This document shows, piece after piece, positions 17,547-26,878 of a stretch of DNA of 49,748 nucleotides. The DNA is from SAR86 cluster bacterium (lineage in GTDB: Bacteria > Pseudomonadota > Gammaproteobacteria > Magnimaribacterales > Magnimaribacteraceae), in assembly GCA_016777005.1 (NCBI GenBank), contig JADHSF010000007.1, forward strand, positions 1 through 49,748, written 5' to 3'. A program made the translations under genes and the position numbers. The notes under the pieces were generated by a model. It was not told the origin of the DNA. It saw nothing but the letters and a program-made list of their open reading frames with translations, and did no database searches. How positions within the stretch are numbered: the first letter of the stretch is position 1; each line of letters starts with the position of its first letter.

Positions 17547-19006
17547 ACGCCTAGGGCCTTTCGTTTAAGCTTCAGGGCTTCTACCCTCTCCTCTTCGCCT
17601 TCAGTATAAGTTACCCATTTTCTTGCCTGATCTTGGACTCTTTTCTTTTTCTCTTTCTGTTTCTGTTTCTTGTCATCGAACTGTTTTTCAGCGACATCTA
17701 TGCATTTTCTAAAGGCAGTAATGGCTGATTCCCATTTTTGGTTCTCAAAATTAATTTGTCCTAGTAGCATAAATGCAGCAGCCTCATCCTTAAGTTTCCC
17801 TTTTTTTATTCCCTGTCTTATAGCATTTTCAGCTTCAGAGAATTCATCCAAACTGAAATGCACTTGGCCTAAAAATATATATAGCTCACCTTCTTTAGAT
17901 TTAATGGCAGCCTTTTCATAATAAGGTTTGGCTTTTTCAAGTTCCTTAGAAGCATGCCAATATTGAGCTGCTGCTTTCAGAGTCTTTTCTTCTTTTTTTA
18001 CTATGCCTTGATTTAATCCGTCTTCAATCACCCTTGCAGCTTTGCGAGGATTCTCAAACATGAATAATAATTGGGAGAGAGCAGTAAACTCTCTTTGTTT
18101 GTCTAGAAGCCTGTCATCATAAGCAGCCTCTAAAGCCCCCATCTGATCCATTTGTCTATCTCTCTGACCATAAAGACCCGAAAGGTTTGTCCAATATCTC
18201 TTTTTAGGATAGTGCTGAACTAGAATTTCATAAATGGGTAACACTTCTAAATCTTTCTTCAGCTCAGAATATAAGGCCATTTTTAAAAGATAATGATTTT
18301 CTTTCGCCACTCCTTTTCGTGTTTCCCCAGTCTCAATCATTTCCCCAGTTTCATTACCTTCAGCATCTAGAACTGCTACCTTAATTGCAATATCTTGGGA
18401 TTCTTGAATGTTGATTGCAGTATCAATAGCTTCAACTGATTTTTGGAAATCTTCTAGCTGATAATAAGCTTGTGCCAGCAATCCATATCCATCAGAACTT
18501 GGAAGCTCTTCTAACTCTAACCACTCTAGAAGGTAATTAATTGCTGATCTATAGTCTTCAGCAATATATGAAAGCTGCGATAATGAAAACAAAGCCCCTA
18601 ATCTTTCTTGATCAGTTGAATCTTTTTCAGACATCAGATTCTTATAGGCACCTTCAGCAAGACCATATTTTTCTTGAGAAAAGAAAATGTATCCTTGATA
18701 GTAATACATCTTAGATCGATCAGTACTAGTAAACTTAGAATCGACTACAGCTACTGGCTGTAACGCAAGGAGAGCAGCTTCCCACTGCTCCTCTTCAATC
18801 ATAGGAACCATAGTTTGAAGAATCCTTTGCATCTTCTTACTAGGCAATTTTGTGCGTCTTCTTTTTTTCTCCTTCTTCTGATCGTCTTCCGCTGCTTCTA
18901 CAGAAGCTCCTTTATAATCTAATGGTGAGACTCCTAAAGCAACAGGCAATAAACTTATTACTGTGGCAACTAAAAGTAATTTTAAAGAGTAACTTAATCT
19001 AATCAT
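17543..19006 (-). CDS. TPR-repeat protein of the TonB operon
   Basis: A 487-residue protein with an N-terminal signal or membrane anchor (residues 8-26), a basic stretch KKEKKRRRTK (44-53), then a long series of TPR-like helices (for example YYQGYIFFSQEKYGLAEGAY and GELYIFLGQVHFSLDEFSEAE) and a charged, lysine-rich C-terminal helix. This is the TPR partner commonly found last in DUF3450/ExbB/ExbD/TonB operons of marine gammaproteobacteria. It probably acts as a periplasmic scaffold for TonB-dependent uptake. It follows tonB after 6 bp. Confidence 0.88.
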   Translation of the reverse strand: MIRLSYSLKLLLVATVISLLPVALGVSPLDYKGASVEAAEDDQKKEKKRRRTKLPSKKMQRILQTMVPMIEEEQWEAALLALQPVAVVDSKFTSTDRSKMYYYQGYIFFSQEKYGLAEGAYKNLMSEKDSTDQERLGALFSLSQLSYIAEDYRSAINYLLEWLELEELPSSDGYGLLAQAYYQLEDFQKSVEAIDTAINIQESQDIAIKVAVLDAEGNETGEMIETGETRKGVAKENHYLLKMALYSELKKDLEVLPIYEILVQHYPKKRYWTNLSGLYGQRDRQMDQMGALEAAYDDRLLDKQREFTALSQLLFMFENPRKAARVIEDGLNQGIVKKEEKTLKAAAQYWHASKELEKAKPYYEKAAIKSKEGELYIFLGQVHFSLDEFSEAENAIRQGIKKGKLKDEAAAFMLLGQINFENQKWESAITAFRKCIDVAEKQFDDKKQKQKEKKKRVQDQARKWVTYTEGEEERVEALKLKRKALGV

Positions 19007-19012
19007 AACAAT

Positions 19013-19654
19013 CTACGCACATCCCTCGGGAGTATAATCCGCTGGTTTACCTGGGTCATCAATCTTGAAAACAATAATTGTTCTTACATTAGGCACTTCT
19101 ATAGCTTCACCATCTCTTATTTGAGGTTTATATTTATATTTTAGAGCTGATCTTATTGCAGCACGATCAAAAATTCCTGGAGGTACTGACCATTCAACTT
19201 CAGGTTCTTTGGTAGATCCTACCTTTGTAACGGTGAATTTCAACATTACACATCCTTCTATGCCTCTCTCAAGTGCTCTTCTAGGATAGACCGGTGGTAC
19301 TTGGAAAATAGGAACATAGGATCCATCAGCAAAAACACCAGCTTTTTTTCCCTTGAAACTCAGATTTGGCCTTGCAGAGGAGGCATCTAAATCTGCAGGA
19401 GGTGTCATATCAAACTCTGGTGGCATTGTCTCTGGTGGCGGCTCTTCTTCTTGAGGGCGCTCCATGTCCATCATTAATTCTAGTTCTCTTTCTGGCATCG
19501 TTACATCAGCAATTTTGAAAGACTTATCGTCTAACTCTACATCACCGACATCTATTAATGCTTGCATGACATAAAAAATTACCACTGTTAAAAAAAATGA
19601 TGAAGTTAAGGTTGCCCCTAACATTTTTAAATTTTGTTCAGCAAAAAATCCCAT
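19013..19654 (-). CDS. tonB: energy transducer TonB
   Basis: A 213-residue TonB: one N-terminal membrane helix (about residues 13-32), an acidic proline-rich linker (EEEPPPETMPPEFD near 69-82) and a C-terminal TonB fold with VYPRRALERGIEGCVMLKF and ALKYKYKPQIRDG. It carries proton-motive energy from the ExbB/ExbD complex to outer-membrane TonB-dependent receptors. The gene lies between exbD (5-bp gap) and the TPR gene (6-bp gap) in one operon. The short linker suits the TonB2-type system. Confidence 0.95.
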   Translation of the reverse strand: MGFFAEQNLKMLGATLTSSFFLTVVIFYVMQALIDVGDVELDDKSFKIADVTMPERELELMMDMERPQEEEPPPETMPPEFDMTPPADLDASSARPNLSFKGKKAGVFADGSYVPIFQVPPVYPRRALERGIEGCVMLKFTVTKVGSTKEPEVEWSVPPGIFDRAAIRSALKYKYKPQIRDGEAIEVPNVRTIIVFKIDDPGKPADYTPEGCA

Positions 19655-19659
19655 AAATT

Positions 19660-20070
19660 TTAAAACTTAGGTTCAGATGCTAAGGAGATGGCATAAACAC
19701 CAGCTTCTCTAGATTGATCCATTACTTGGATAATAGCATCAGCTTGAGCCTTCTCATCAGCCTGAATAACCACTGATCCTTGAGGATTATCAGCAAGAAG
19801 TTTTGTTATGTTTGCCTTTACTTGCCTAACATCCACTCTTCTTCCGTCTATCCAAATATCGTTAGTCGCTCCGATAGCAATAAGTATGGCTGCGTTTTCT
19901 TGAATATTTGAAGTTTCTGCATCGGGTCTATTGACTTCTAAACCAGGCTCTTTAATGAAATTCGCAGTTACGATAAAAAAGATTAAAAGAATAAACACTA
20001 CATCTAACATGGGAGTTAAATTGATATCTTCTTCTTCCGCTACTGCACTACTGATTGGTGATCTTCTCAT
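19660..20070 (-). CDS. exbD: biopolymer transporter ExbD
   Basis: A 136-residue ExbD with the diagnostic EDINLTPMLDVVFILLIFF near residues 17-35, holding the membrane aspartate that carries protons, and a periplasmic domain ending in DQSREAGVYAISLAS. It forms the proton-driven motor with the ExbB proteins. I chose ATG at 20070 (MRRSPISS) because it has an AGGA SD at good spacing and matches family starts; a TTG seven codons upstream (20091) would overlap exbB. Confidence 0.94.
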   Translation of the reverse strand: MRRSPISSAVAEEEDINLTPMLDVVFILLIFFIVTANFIKEPGLEVNRPDAETSNIQENAAILIAIGATNDIWIDGRRVDVRQVKANITKLLADNPQGSVVIQADEKAQADAIIQVMDQSREAGVYAISLASEPKF

Positions 20071-20080
20071 AATTAATTTC

Positions 20081-20605
20081 CTATTCTGCAACTAGTCGAT
20101 CGACTAGTAAATCTTTCTCTTTTTGAGCTTTATTCACTAAAAATTGATTGGCTAAAGTTCCTGTCAAAGCTACCGCTAAACCTGCCATAGCAGGAATAGT
20201 TGATCTAGAAACACCACCAGCCATTGCCTTAGCATCTCCCCCACCCGTTACAGCGAGTAAGTGAAAAACCTCTATCATTCCAGTGATAGTTCCAAACAAT
20301 CCAAAAAGAGGTGCTATACCAACACACATTTTTATTAAACTTAGGTTTTGATCAATTCTTATTGTATTCTCAGAAATGAGCATATCTCTTATAGCTTTTG
20401 AATTCCAAGAACTCTTATCCTGTCTTGTTTCCCATTCTGCCACTGAAATTCCTAAATAATTTTTGTGAGTTAGGTAATAAAACCACATTCTTTCAAAAAT
20501 CAGGAACCACATGACAAAAGCTAAAAGTCCAATTAAGTAAAGTACATCTCCACCCCTTTGCATAAAAGCAAAGAGAGCATCTGAGAAGTTATAAAAAAAC
20601 TGCAT
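20081..20605 (-). CDS. exbB: ExbB-like proton channel (second MotA/TolQ/ExbB protein)
   Basis: A 174-residue MotA/TolQ/ExbB protein with an N-terminal helix (about 17-37), then the conserved core IAPLFGLFGTITGMIEVFHLL and AGGVSRSTIPAMAGLAVAL, which form the pore-lining helices with the conserved threonine and glycine residues. It is one of two ExbB homologues in this operon and is the standard short form. It follows the long ExbB after 20 bp and precedes exbD by 10 bp. Confidence 0.94.
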   Translation of the reverse strand: MQFFYNFSDALFAFMQRGGDVLYLIGLLAFVMWFLIFERMWFYYLTHKNYLGISVAEWETRQDKSSWNSKAIRDMLISENTIRIDQNLSLIKMCVGIAPLFGLFGTITGMIEVFHLLAVTGGGDAKAMAGGVSRSTIPAMAGLAVALTGTLANQFLVNKAQKEKDLLVDRLVAE

Positions 20606-20625
20606 TATCTATTTCTTTATAAATA

Positions 20626-22017
20626 TTATTTAGTTCCCTCTGAGCGTTTCGCTGCCATTCCTGTGCTATGTTCTTCTATAGTACCTAATACTCCTCTAGA
20701 AATATTATTGACTGTTGCATACATAAAAGTAGTAGGTATGGCCACCATGAGACCCAACCAAGTCGTTACCAGGGCAGTAGAAATACCACTTGCCATAGTC
20801 TTAGGATCTCCAGTACCAAACAAGGTGATCATAGTAAACGTTTCGATCATTCCTATAATTGTTCCGAATAGACCCATTAGAGGTGCAACTACTGAAACAA
20901 TCTTCAGAACCCAATTCAGTCCTTCTACACTTGGTCTTTCTTTAAGAATTTGTTCAGCCATCTTCAACTCTAAAGTTTCTGTATCAGCTTCTTTATCTTC
21001 TTCAGCAATCCTCAAGATTCTGCCTAGTGCATTGTCATCAGTTAACGTTGCTGATTCAGCTTGTGCTCTAACGGAGCCTCTTATGGCCCAAAGCTCATAA
21101 AATCTCCAAATAAATAGTAATGTTGATAGTGATCCGATAATCATTAATATAGTACCAACAGCGCCACCTTCTTGCATTTTTCCCCATGTACCAGGCATAG
21201 ATATCAAACTTGCAAGCAATGAACCGCCCTGTGGGCCTGTGGGATCAACTGCAAATTGAACTGGGAAGGTGTCTCCACTTAGAAGATCAGAAGACTGAGA
21301 TGTATATCTTCCTGCAGGCTGAGCAGATAACTCAGAATAAGAGCCTCGAGAAGGAGAATATGTTAGATACTGACCGTCGGATACAACATTAAAGTTTCCT
21401 ATCCTTACAACATCTCTATTTTCCACATTACCATCTGTAGTGATAACCTCTGTGTTGAACTTAACCACTTCACCAGAAGCATTTATTTCTCTTTGCAGTT
21501 CATACCAAAGTGTTTCGAGCTCTTCTATAGAAGCCAATTTAATTCCTTCGTTCATTTTTGAACCAAGAGCTGTCATAAACTCTTCTCGGTCTTTACCGAA
21601 TTGAGCAGCAGTGATAGAAGACTCCATTATGTTTCTAGCTTCAGTTGTATTGCCAGCTATGTGTCCAAATATTTCATTCAAAGAGCCTAATCTTTCTCTT
21701 AATTGCTCTTCTGCTACTACTAATAGAGCTTCATTTGCTTCAAACTGTTGTTCCAATCTAGCAGCTTCTCTCTCTAGTCTTGCTCTTTCATCCTTTGCAT
21801 CAGAAAGAAGTTTAGCTTGTTTATTTTTTTCATTACGAAATTCGTTTTCCCTGTCTCTTTGCTGCCTAGTATCTGCAAATTGACCTTGCCTTACTATTTC
21901 TAGAAGCTCTTGAGGGTTGGAAGGTGTTGCAGCTTCTTCTTCAACATCTTCTGCATAGGCAATAAAAGATACAAGACCAAAGCTAATAATAAATATAAAA
22001 AGTTTCATTTTGTTCAT
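20626..22017 (-). CDS. long ExbB/TtpC-type MotA/TolQ/ExbB protein
   Basis: A 463-residue protein in three parts. It has a signal peptide (about 1-22), a periplasmic coiled-coil region (45-130, rich in Glu/Arg/Gln, ARLEREAARLEQQFEAN), and a C-terminal proton-channel domain from about residue 275 with VAPLMGLFGTIIGMIETF and GISTALVTTWLGLMVAIP. The layout is that of Vibrio TtpC, which supports the TonB2 system. It probably couples the periplasmic partner DUF3450 to the ExbB/ExbD motor. It begins 1 bp after the DUF3450 stop. Confidence 0.93.
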   Translation of the reverse strand: MNKMKLFIFIISFGLVSFIAYAEDVEEEAATPSNPQELLEIVRQGQFADTRQQRDRENEFRNEKNKQAKLLSDAKDERARLEREAARLEQQFEANEALLVVAEEQLRERLGSLNEIFGHIAGNTTEARNIMESSITAAQFGKDREEFMTALGSKMNEGIKLASIEELETLWYELQREINASGEVVKFNTEVITTDGNVENRDVVRIGNFNVVSDGQYLTYSPSRGSYSELSAQPAGRYTSQSSDLLSGDTFPVQFAVDPTGPQGGSLLASLISMPGTWGKMQEGGAVGTILMIIGSLSTLLFIWRFYELWAIRGSVRAQAESATLTDDNALGRILRIAEEDKEADTETLELKMAEQILKERPSVEGLNWVLKIVSVVAPLMGLFGTIIGMIETFTMITLFGTGDPKTMASGISTALVTTWLGLMVAIPTTFMYATVNNISRGVLGTIEEHSTGMAAKRSEGTK

Positions 22018-22018
22018 T

Positions 22019-22783
22019 TTAGTTAGTCTCCGTAGGTGCCGGTAAAGGCAGTTCCATTAAATCGACAGTAGCCAATTTATTTGCGATTCTTAAACCTCTT
22101 CGAGTTGGGTTTCTATAGCTGTTATCAAGCTCAACCCAAGATCTTGTTTCGTTGTTCCATGCATGAGTTTGGGTCTCATCAGCCGTCTGAAAAACCATTG
22201 CTAATCTGCCAACTCTCAAGATGTTACCTTCTCTTAATTCACCATCAATTATTATGCTGTCTTTGTATGCATCGAGCTTCCTGCCGTACTCAGCCTCTAC
22301 ATTAAATGCCTCTAAGACCTGTCTTAATCCTTCAGCAGGAGAGACGGTTGGGTTATCCAAAGCAGCCTTCGCAAAAGCTATACGCTCTTTTCTTTCAGAT
22401 AAATGGAATGGTAGATCAAGTTCTATAGAAGTCTCTACGCCCGCAAGCATTCTTCTAGTGAAAGGTGGGATCTGCCTTTGCATTATTTGTGCTTCTTTCA
22501 TTGTTTTATCAATTTCTTTCAGTCTTTCTTCTTGACGTTGAATCTGCTGTTTCATTTGAGCGTTGTAGACTCTTAAACCCTCTATCTGCTTACTAACTGT
22601 TTTAAATTCACTGACAATTACAGATGTCTGATCATCCATTTCATCAATTTTTGATTGAGATGTTTTTTCTGCAACCTGTCTAGCCTGGCCAACATCTAAA
22701 AGAGGTTGAATCTGATCACTAAACATAAGGCCAGAAACTGATATTCCAGCCAGCATGAAAACACATTTATAAAGACGCGTCAT
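22019..22783 (-). CDS. DUF3450 periplasmic coiled-coil protein of the TonB operon
   Basis: A 254-residue protein with a signal peptide (about 1-22), a long coiled coil (38-100, IEGLRVYNAQMKQQIQRQEE) and a C-terminal domain with the DUF3450 features RMLAGVE, GRLAMVFQT and TRSWVELDN. DUF3450 proteins sit first in TtpC-type TonB operons and are thought to work with the long ExbB. The ATG has a GGAG SD (6 nt spacing). The operon runs from here to the TPR gene at 17543, six genes with gaps of 20 bp or less. Confidence 0.92.
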   Translation of the reverse strand: MTRLYKCVFMLAGISVSGLMFSDQIQPLLDVGQARQVAEKTSQSKIDEMDDQTSVIVSEFKTVSKQIEGLRVYNAQMKQQIQRQEERLKEIDKTMKEAQIMQRQIPPFTRRMLAGVETSIELDLPFHLSERKERIAFAKAALDNPTVSPAEGLRQVLEAFNVEAEYGRKLDAYKDSIIIDGELREGNILRVGRLAMVFQTADETQTHAWNNETRSWVELDNSYRNPTRRGLRIANKLATVDLMELPLPAPTETN

Positions 22784-22953
22784 AGCTATCTCCTAACTTT
22801 TCTAATTCCTATAAAATATGTTCGTAAAGTAGATGAAAATTAACAGTATATCAACAACATTTTCACCTTCCCCAAGACGAACGGGTAAACTATAGAGACA
22901 AATAAGATGCAATGCAATGCCAAAAAAGAAACTTACTACCTGAGATTTAGAAG

Positions 22954-23724
22954 ATGTCAAACATTGAATTCTTAACAAGTCTTTACTTTATCAATACTTT
23001 GGTTTTGATTGGCCTTATTTCAAGAAGTATTATTAAAAAAAGTCCAAGATTCTTTTTGAAATTTTTTTTTATATCAATACTGGCATGCACTTTGATAGGT
23101 TCAGCCTTGAAGGGCTTTATGGGCATATCTGAGTTTTCTAATAGACAAATATTAGCAAATACGATGCTTTTTATATGGTGTATTAAATCAATCTCCTCCT
23201 ATAGATCTATAAAAGTCATACTATTGTCTAATTTCCTTGAAGCTCTTAGAGGCGAAATTGCCAGCAAGAATATTTTTAGAATTTTTAGACTTATCCTTAA
23301 AATATCTCTCTTCCAATTTATTTGCTTTAGTTCTTTTATATCAACAAACTACTTATCAGGAGCTTCACATTTAAATTATTTAGATTTACTTGGCTTAGTA
23401 ATATGCCTTTTAGGCATTACGCTAGAACTGATAAGTGAAAAACAGCTTAGATCTCTCTCTTTCAAGAAGACTAGAGTAATAAGCACGGGGCCATGGGCGG
23501 TAAGTAGACATCCAAATCTTATTGGAATATTTATGTTTTTTTTAGGTATGCAGATTATTGCTTTTAGCGCAATCAGCTCGTTATGGTCTATTTTTGGGTT
23601 TTTATTGATTGCCTTTATACTCTTCCAAAATATATTACCTAAGATAGAAAAAAACCTCTTATCGAAATTTACTGAATACAAAACTTATTCAGAAACCGTT
23701 CCTAAAATATTTTATTTTAAATAA
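22954..23724 (+). CDS. PEMT/ICMT-like integral membrane methyltransferase family protein
   Basis: A 256-residue multi-pass membrane protein. The C-terminal part has the isoprenylcysteine/phospholipid methyltransferase superfamily signature STGPWAVSRHPNLIGIFMFF, then a hydrophobic pair and the tail IEKNLLSKFTEYKTYSETVP. DUF1295 membership is the other option. The substrate is unknown, but its stop is followed at once (0 bp) by psd, which makes phosphatidylethanolamine, so a lipid headgroup substrate is worth testing. The gap to the divergent DUF3450 gene is 170 bp and shows no RNA gene or clear operator. Confidence 0.75.
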   Translation: MSNIEFLTSLYFINTLVLIGLISRSIIKKSPRFFLKFFFISILACTLIGSALKGFMGISEFSNRQILANTMLFIWCIKSISSYRSIKVILLSNFLEALRGEIASKNIFRIFRLILKISLFQFICFSSFISTNYLSGASHLNYLDLLGLVICLLGITLELISEKQLRSLSFKKTRVISTGPWAVSRHPNLIGIFMFFLGMQIIAFSAISSLWSIFGFLLIAFILFQNILPKIEKNLLSKFTEYKTYSETVPKIFYFK

Positions 23725-24555
23725 ATGATACAAAAATTTACCCCCCATCTTTTAATAACCTTTTTTATTGGACTCTTGGCAGATAGTAAAAATTATCTTT
23801 TAAAAAATTTCTTAATAAAAACATTTTTGAGAATTTATAAGCCAAATCTTGAAGAGGCAATTTACTCAGATATAAATAAATATCATTCCTATAATGATTT
23901 TTTTACAAGAAAACTAAAGAACAGAGAAGTATCTGAATCGTACAATAGTTTTATCTCGCCAGTTGATGGAGAAATAGTTGACCATGGCTTCGTGGAAGAG
24001 CAACAACTTATTCAAGCCAAAAAATATCTCTACCCTCTGGATGAGCTCATTGGAAAAGATAGTGTGAATAAATACAGCAATGGATACTTTATGACTATTT
24101 ATTTGGCACCTATTGATTACCACAGAATTCATTGCCCCTTTAAAGGTAAGATTATTTCATCTATGCATTTAGGCAAGTCTCTCTATAGTGTCAATAAAAA
24201 TGCCCAAGAAACTATACCAAAACTTTATATTAAGAATGAAAGATCGGTACTGCATATTAACTCGGCAATTATGAACTATGCATTGGTTTCAGTTGGGGCA
24301 TCGGTTGTTGGAAGTATTGTCCCTTTTTGGAGTTCTAAGTCAGCATATTCAAGGCATGACCTAATAGAAGAATGGAATATTGGTCCAAAAGAAGAAGAAT
24401 GCCGTGTCGAAATTGGAGACGAATTAGCCCACTTTAGAATGGGATCAACTGTGATATTGATTTTTGAAGATTCAAAGAAATTAGATTTAGATTCCTTGAA
24501 CGAAAATAAGCGAGTAAAATTTGGTTCTAAATTAATTTCACTTAAAAACTTATAG
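23725..24555 (+). CDS. psd: phosphatidylserine decarboxylase proenzyme
   Basis: A 276-residue PSD. Self-cleavage should occur in HFRMGSTVILIFE between Gly240 and Ser241, where the serine becomes the pyruvoyl group; the usual LGST is MGST here. Other family marks are FFTRKLK, ISPVDGEIVDHG and the metal/proton-relay histidines in PIDYHRIHCPFKG. It makes phosphatidylethanolamine at the inner membrane. It directly abuts the upstream PEMT/ICMT-like gene, and efp follows after 8 bp. Confidence 0.96.
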   Translation: MIQKFTPHLLITFFIGLLADSKNYLLKNFLIKTFLRIYKPNLEEAIYSDINKYHSYNDFFTRKLKNREVSESYNSFISPVDGEIVDHGFVEEQQLIQAKKYLYPLDELIGKDSVNKYSNGYFMTIYLAPIDYHRIHCPFKGKIISSMHLGKSLYSVNKNAQETIPKLYIKNERSVLHINSAIMNYALVSVGASVVGSIVPFWSSKSAYSRHDLIEEWNIGPKEEECRVEIGDELAHFRMGSTVILIFEDSKKLDLDSLNENKRVKFGSKLISLKNL

Positions 24556-24563
24556 GCACTAAC

Positions 24564-25127
24564 TTGGTAACTTATTCAACTAGCGATTTCAAAGTCGGAC
24601 TAAAAATAATCATTGATAATGATCCTTGCGTGATCATAGATGAAGAATTCAATAAGCCTGGTAAAGGCCAGGCCTTTAGTAAGATAAAATTTAGAAACTA
24701 TCTGACTGGCAGAGTTGGAGAAAAAACATGCAAGGTTGGAGAGTCTCTTGAAGCTGCTGATGTTACAGAGCTTGATATGCAATTTCTCTATATTGATGGA
24801 AATACTTGGTACTTTATGCACCCTGAAACCTACGAGCAGATTCCCGTAAATACGGAAATGGTAGGAGAGCTTAATAAATGGGTGACAGAAGAAGATATCT
24901 GTAAAGTACTGTCGTGGAATGATAGTCCTATTTCAGTAGCAGCTCCTACTTTTGTAGATTTAGAAATTATACAAACTGATCCAGGGGTTAAAGGCGATAC
25001 TGCAACTGGAGGCTCTAAACCAGCAACCGTCTCTACTGGTGCAATTATAAAGGTTCCACTCTTTGTATCAGAAGGTGAAATAGTCACTATCGACACAAGA
25101 AACGGCGAATATCAGGGTCGTAAATAA
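24564..25127 (+). CDS. efp: elongation factor P
   Basis: A 187-residue EF-P with the three OB-like domains in order. The modifiable loop reads NKPGKGQAF with Lys34 exactly at the E. coli beta-lysylation position, so EpmA/EpmB-type modification is expected. It rescues ribosomes stalled at polyproline. Start is TTG at 24564, because MVTYSTSDFKVGLKI aligns with family N-termini and no ATG exists upstream in frame. argS follows after 8 bp. Confidence 0.97.
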   Translation: MVTYSTSDFKVGLKIIIDNDPCVIIDEEFNKPGKGQAFSKIKFRNYLTGRVGEKTCKVGESLEAADVTELDMQFLYIDGNTWYFMHPETYEQIPVNTEMVGELNKWVTEEDICKVLSWNDSPISVAAPTFVDLEIIQTDPGVKGDTATGGSKPATVSTGAIIKVPLFVSEGEIVTIDTRNGEYQGRK

Positions 25128-25135
25128 ATTTCCAG

Positions 25136-26878
25136 ATGAAAGAAAAGATTCAAGCAAATCTTATAAAGATACTAGATGACTTATATGGAAAAGAACTAAG
25201 AATTGACGAGCTCCCAGTCACTCTTCAAGAAAATAGCGACAAAAATCATGGTGATTTAGCTTCCAATATAGCACTAATCCTCGCTAAGCCTCTAAAAACT
25301 AATCCTCAAATTATAGCCAATACCATAAAGGATGCATTTATTAATGATGAAGATTTAATCAAAGTAGAGGTAGCAGGACCCGGATTTATAAATTTCTTCC
25401 TATCTACAAAAACACATAACGAAGTACTTAATCAAATCTTTAATGAAAAAGGTTCTTATGGAAAATCTGAACCAAATAATCAAACGGTTTTAATAGAGTA
25501 TGTCTCTAGTAATCCTACTGGACCTTTGCATGTAGGACATGGCCGTGGAGCAGTTTTTGGATCTGTGCTTGCCGCCCTTTTAAGAGAAGCAGGATTCAAA
25601 GTTGACGAAGAGTACTATATCAATGACTTTGGGAGGCAAATGAATATATTAGCCGCTAGTCTGTGGTTAAGATATGCGCAGCTCTTTAACAAAGAAATAA
25701 ACATGATAAAAAACGGTTATCAGGGAGAATATCTAATCTCAATCGCTGATAGCCTAAAACAGATTCAATCCGATAAATTTTATTCTTCTCAAGAGGAAGT
25801 AAGTATTTTGATCAATCCTGAAAAAGAAGAAGATGAAGCATTTACAGATAAAATAGTAGAAGCAATTCACTCAATGCTTGGACAAGATTTTTTCTTTTTA
25901 AGAAATTTTGCCCTTGAAGAGATATTAAAAATAATTAAAAAGGATTTACTAGATTTTGGTGTTAATCATAACTATTGGTTTTCAGAATCTTCGCTTTATG
26001 ATCATGTTGGCTCTGCAAAGAGTAAAGTTGAGAAGGCAATTGAAGAACTTAGTTCCCTTGGTTTTGTTTATGAAAAAGAGGATGCAGTCTGGTTCAGATC
26101 TTCAGATTTTGGAGATGACAAAGACAGAGTATTGAAAAGAAGCAATGGAGAACATACTTATTTTGCATCTGATGTAGCTTATCATGGTGATAAATATGAC
26201 AGGGGTTACGATAGAGTAATTAATATTTGGGGCTCGGATCATCATGGCTACACTCCGCGAGTTAATGCGGCCATGGAGGCAAGCAATAGAGATATTAAGA
26301 AGCTTGAAGTGGTCTATATTCAGTTTGCAAATCTAATAAGGGCTGGCAAAAAAGTAACAATGTCGACAAGAAGTGGGGAATTCATAACCCTCAAAGAACT
26401 GATGGATGAAGTAACGACTGAAGCTGCTAGATTCTTCTATATCAATAGAAAAGCGGACCAGCATTTAGACTTTGACCTAGATCTTGCTAAAGAACAATCC
26501 AAAGACAACCCTCTCTACTACATACAATATGCCCATGCACGCATATGCAGTGTCTTAAAAAAATCTAATACTATTAACAAAAATATAGTTCAGTCTGATT
26601 TATCTCTATTAGACCGGGAAAAAGAAGTTGAAATACAAAAGACCTTAAAACAATATCCGAGTGTCATAGAACGCGCAGCTAAATCTAGTGAGCCTCATCT
26701 TATTTGCTACTATTTAAAGGATTTAGCAGGACTTTTCCATAGCTACTACAATAGTGAGAAATTTATAGTGGAAGATGAGAAGTTGATGAATTCAAGATTA
26801 TTCCTACTTAATGGAGTCAAGCAAGTGCTTTTAAATGGTCTCTTAGTTCTAGGCATCAATGCTCCAGAAGAAATGTGA
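25136..26878 (+). CDS. argS: arginyl-tRNA synthetase
   Basis: A 580-residue class I synthetase. The HIGH motif is HVGH (132-135, in GPLHVGHGRGA). The region GKKVTMSTRSGEF near residue 400 takes the KMSKS place, degenerate as usual for ArgRS. The N-terminal Add-1 domain (NSDKNHGDLASN) and the C-terminal anticodon-binding helices ending NAPEEM are both present, so it is complete. It charges tRNA-Arg. It begins the argS-yggS-proC-yggT run. Confidence 0.97.
   Translation: MKEKIQANLIKILDDLYGKELRIDELPVTLQENSDKNHGDLASNIALILAKPLKTNPQIIANTIKDAFINDEDLIKVEVAGPGFINFFLSTKTHNEVLNQIFNEKGSYGKSEPNNQTVLIEYVSSNPTGPLHVGHGRGAVFGSVLAALLREAGFKVDEEYYINDFGRQMNILAASLWLRYAQLFNKEINMIKNGYQGEYLISIADSLKQIQSDKFYSSQEEVSILINPEKEEDEAFTDKIVEAIHSMLGQDFFFLRNFALEEILKIIKKDLLDFGVNHNYWFSESSLYDHVGSAKSKVEKAIEELSSLGFVYEKEDAVWFRSSDFGDDKDRVLKRSNGEHTYFASDVAYHGDKYDRGYDRVINIWGSDHHGYTPRVNAAMEASNRDIKKLEVVYIQFANLIRAGKKVTMSTRSGEFITLKELMDEVTTEAARFFYINRKADQHLDFDLDLAKEQSKDNPLYYIQYAHARICSVLKKSNTINKNIVQSDLSLLDREKEVEIQKTLKQYPSVIERAAKSSEPHLICYYLKDLAGLFHSYYNSEKFIVEDEKLMNSRLFLLNGVKQVLLNGLLVLGINAPEEM

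Noticed and set aside
20663-21883. Several plus-strand frames of 60-145 codons within the long ExbB gene
   Set aside because: They are antisense to a gene with unmistakable domain motifs, rich in Ser/Val as expected for the reverse complement, and have no family resemblance.
22784-22953. Possible tRNA or regulatory RNA in the 170-bp DUF3450/PEMT-like divergent gap
   Set aside because: There is no cloverleaf, no T-loop GTTCGA motif and no strong hairpin; only a short GCAATGCAATGCC repeat is visible.
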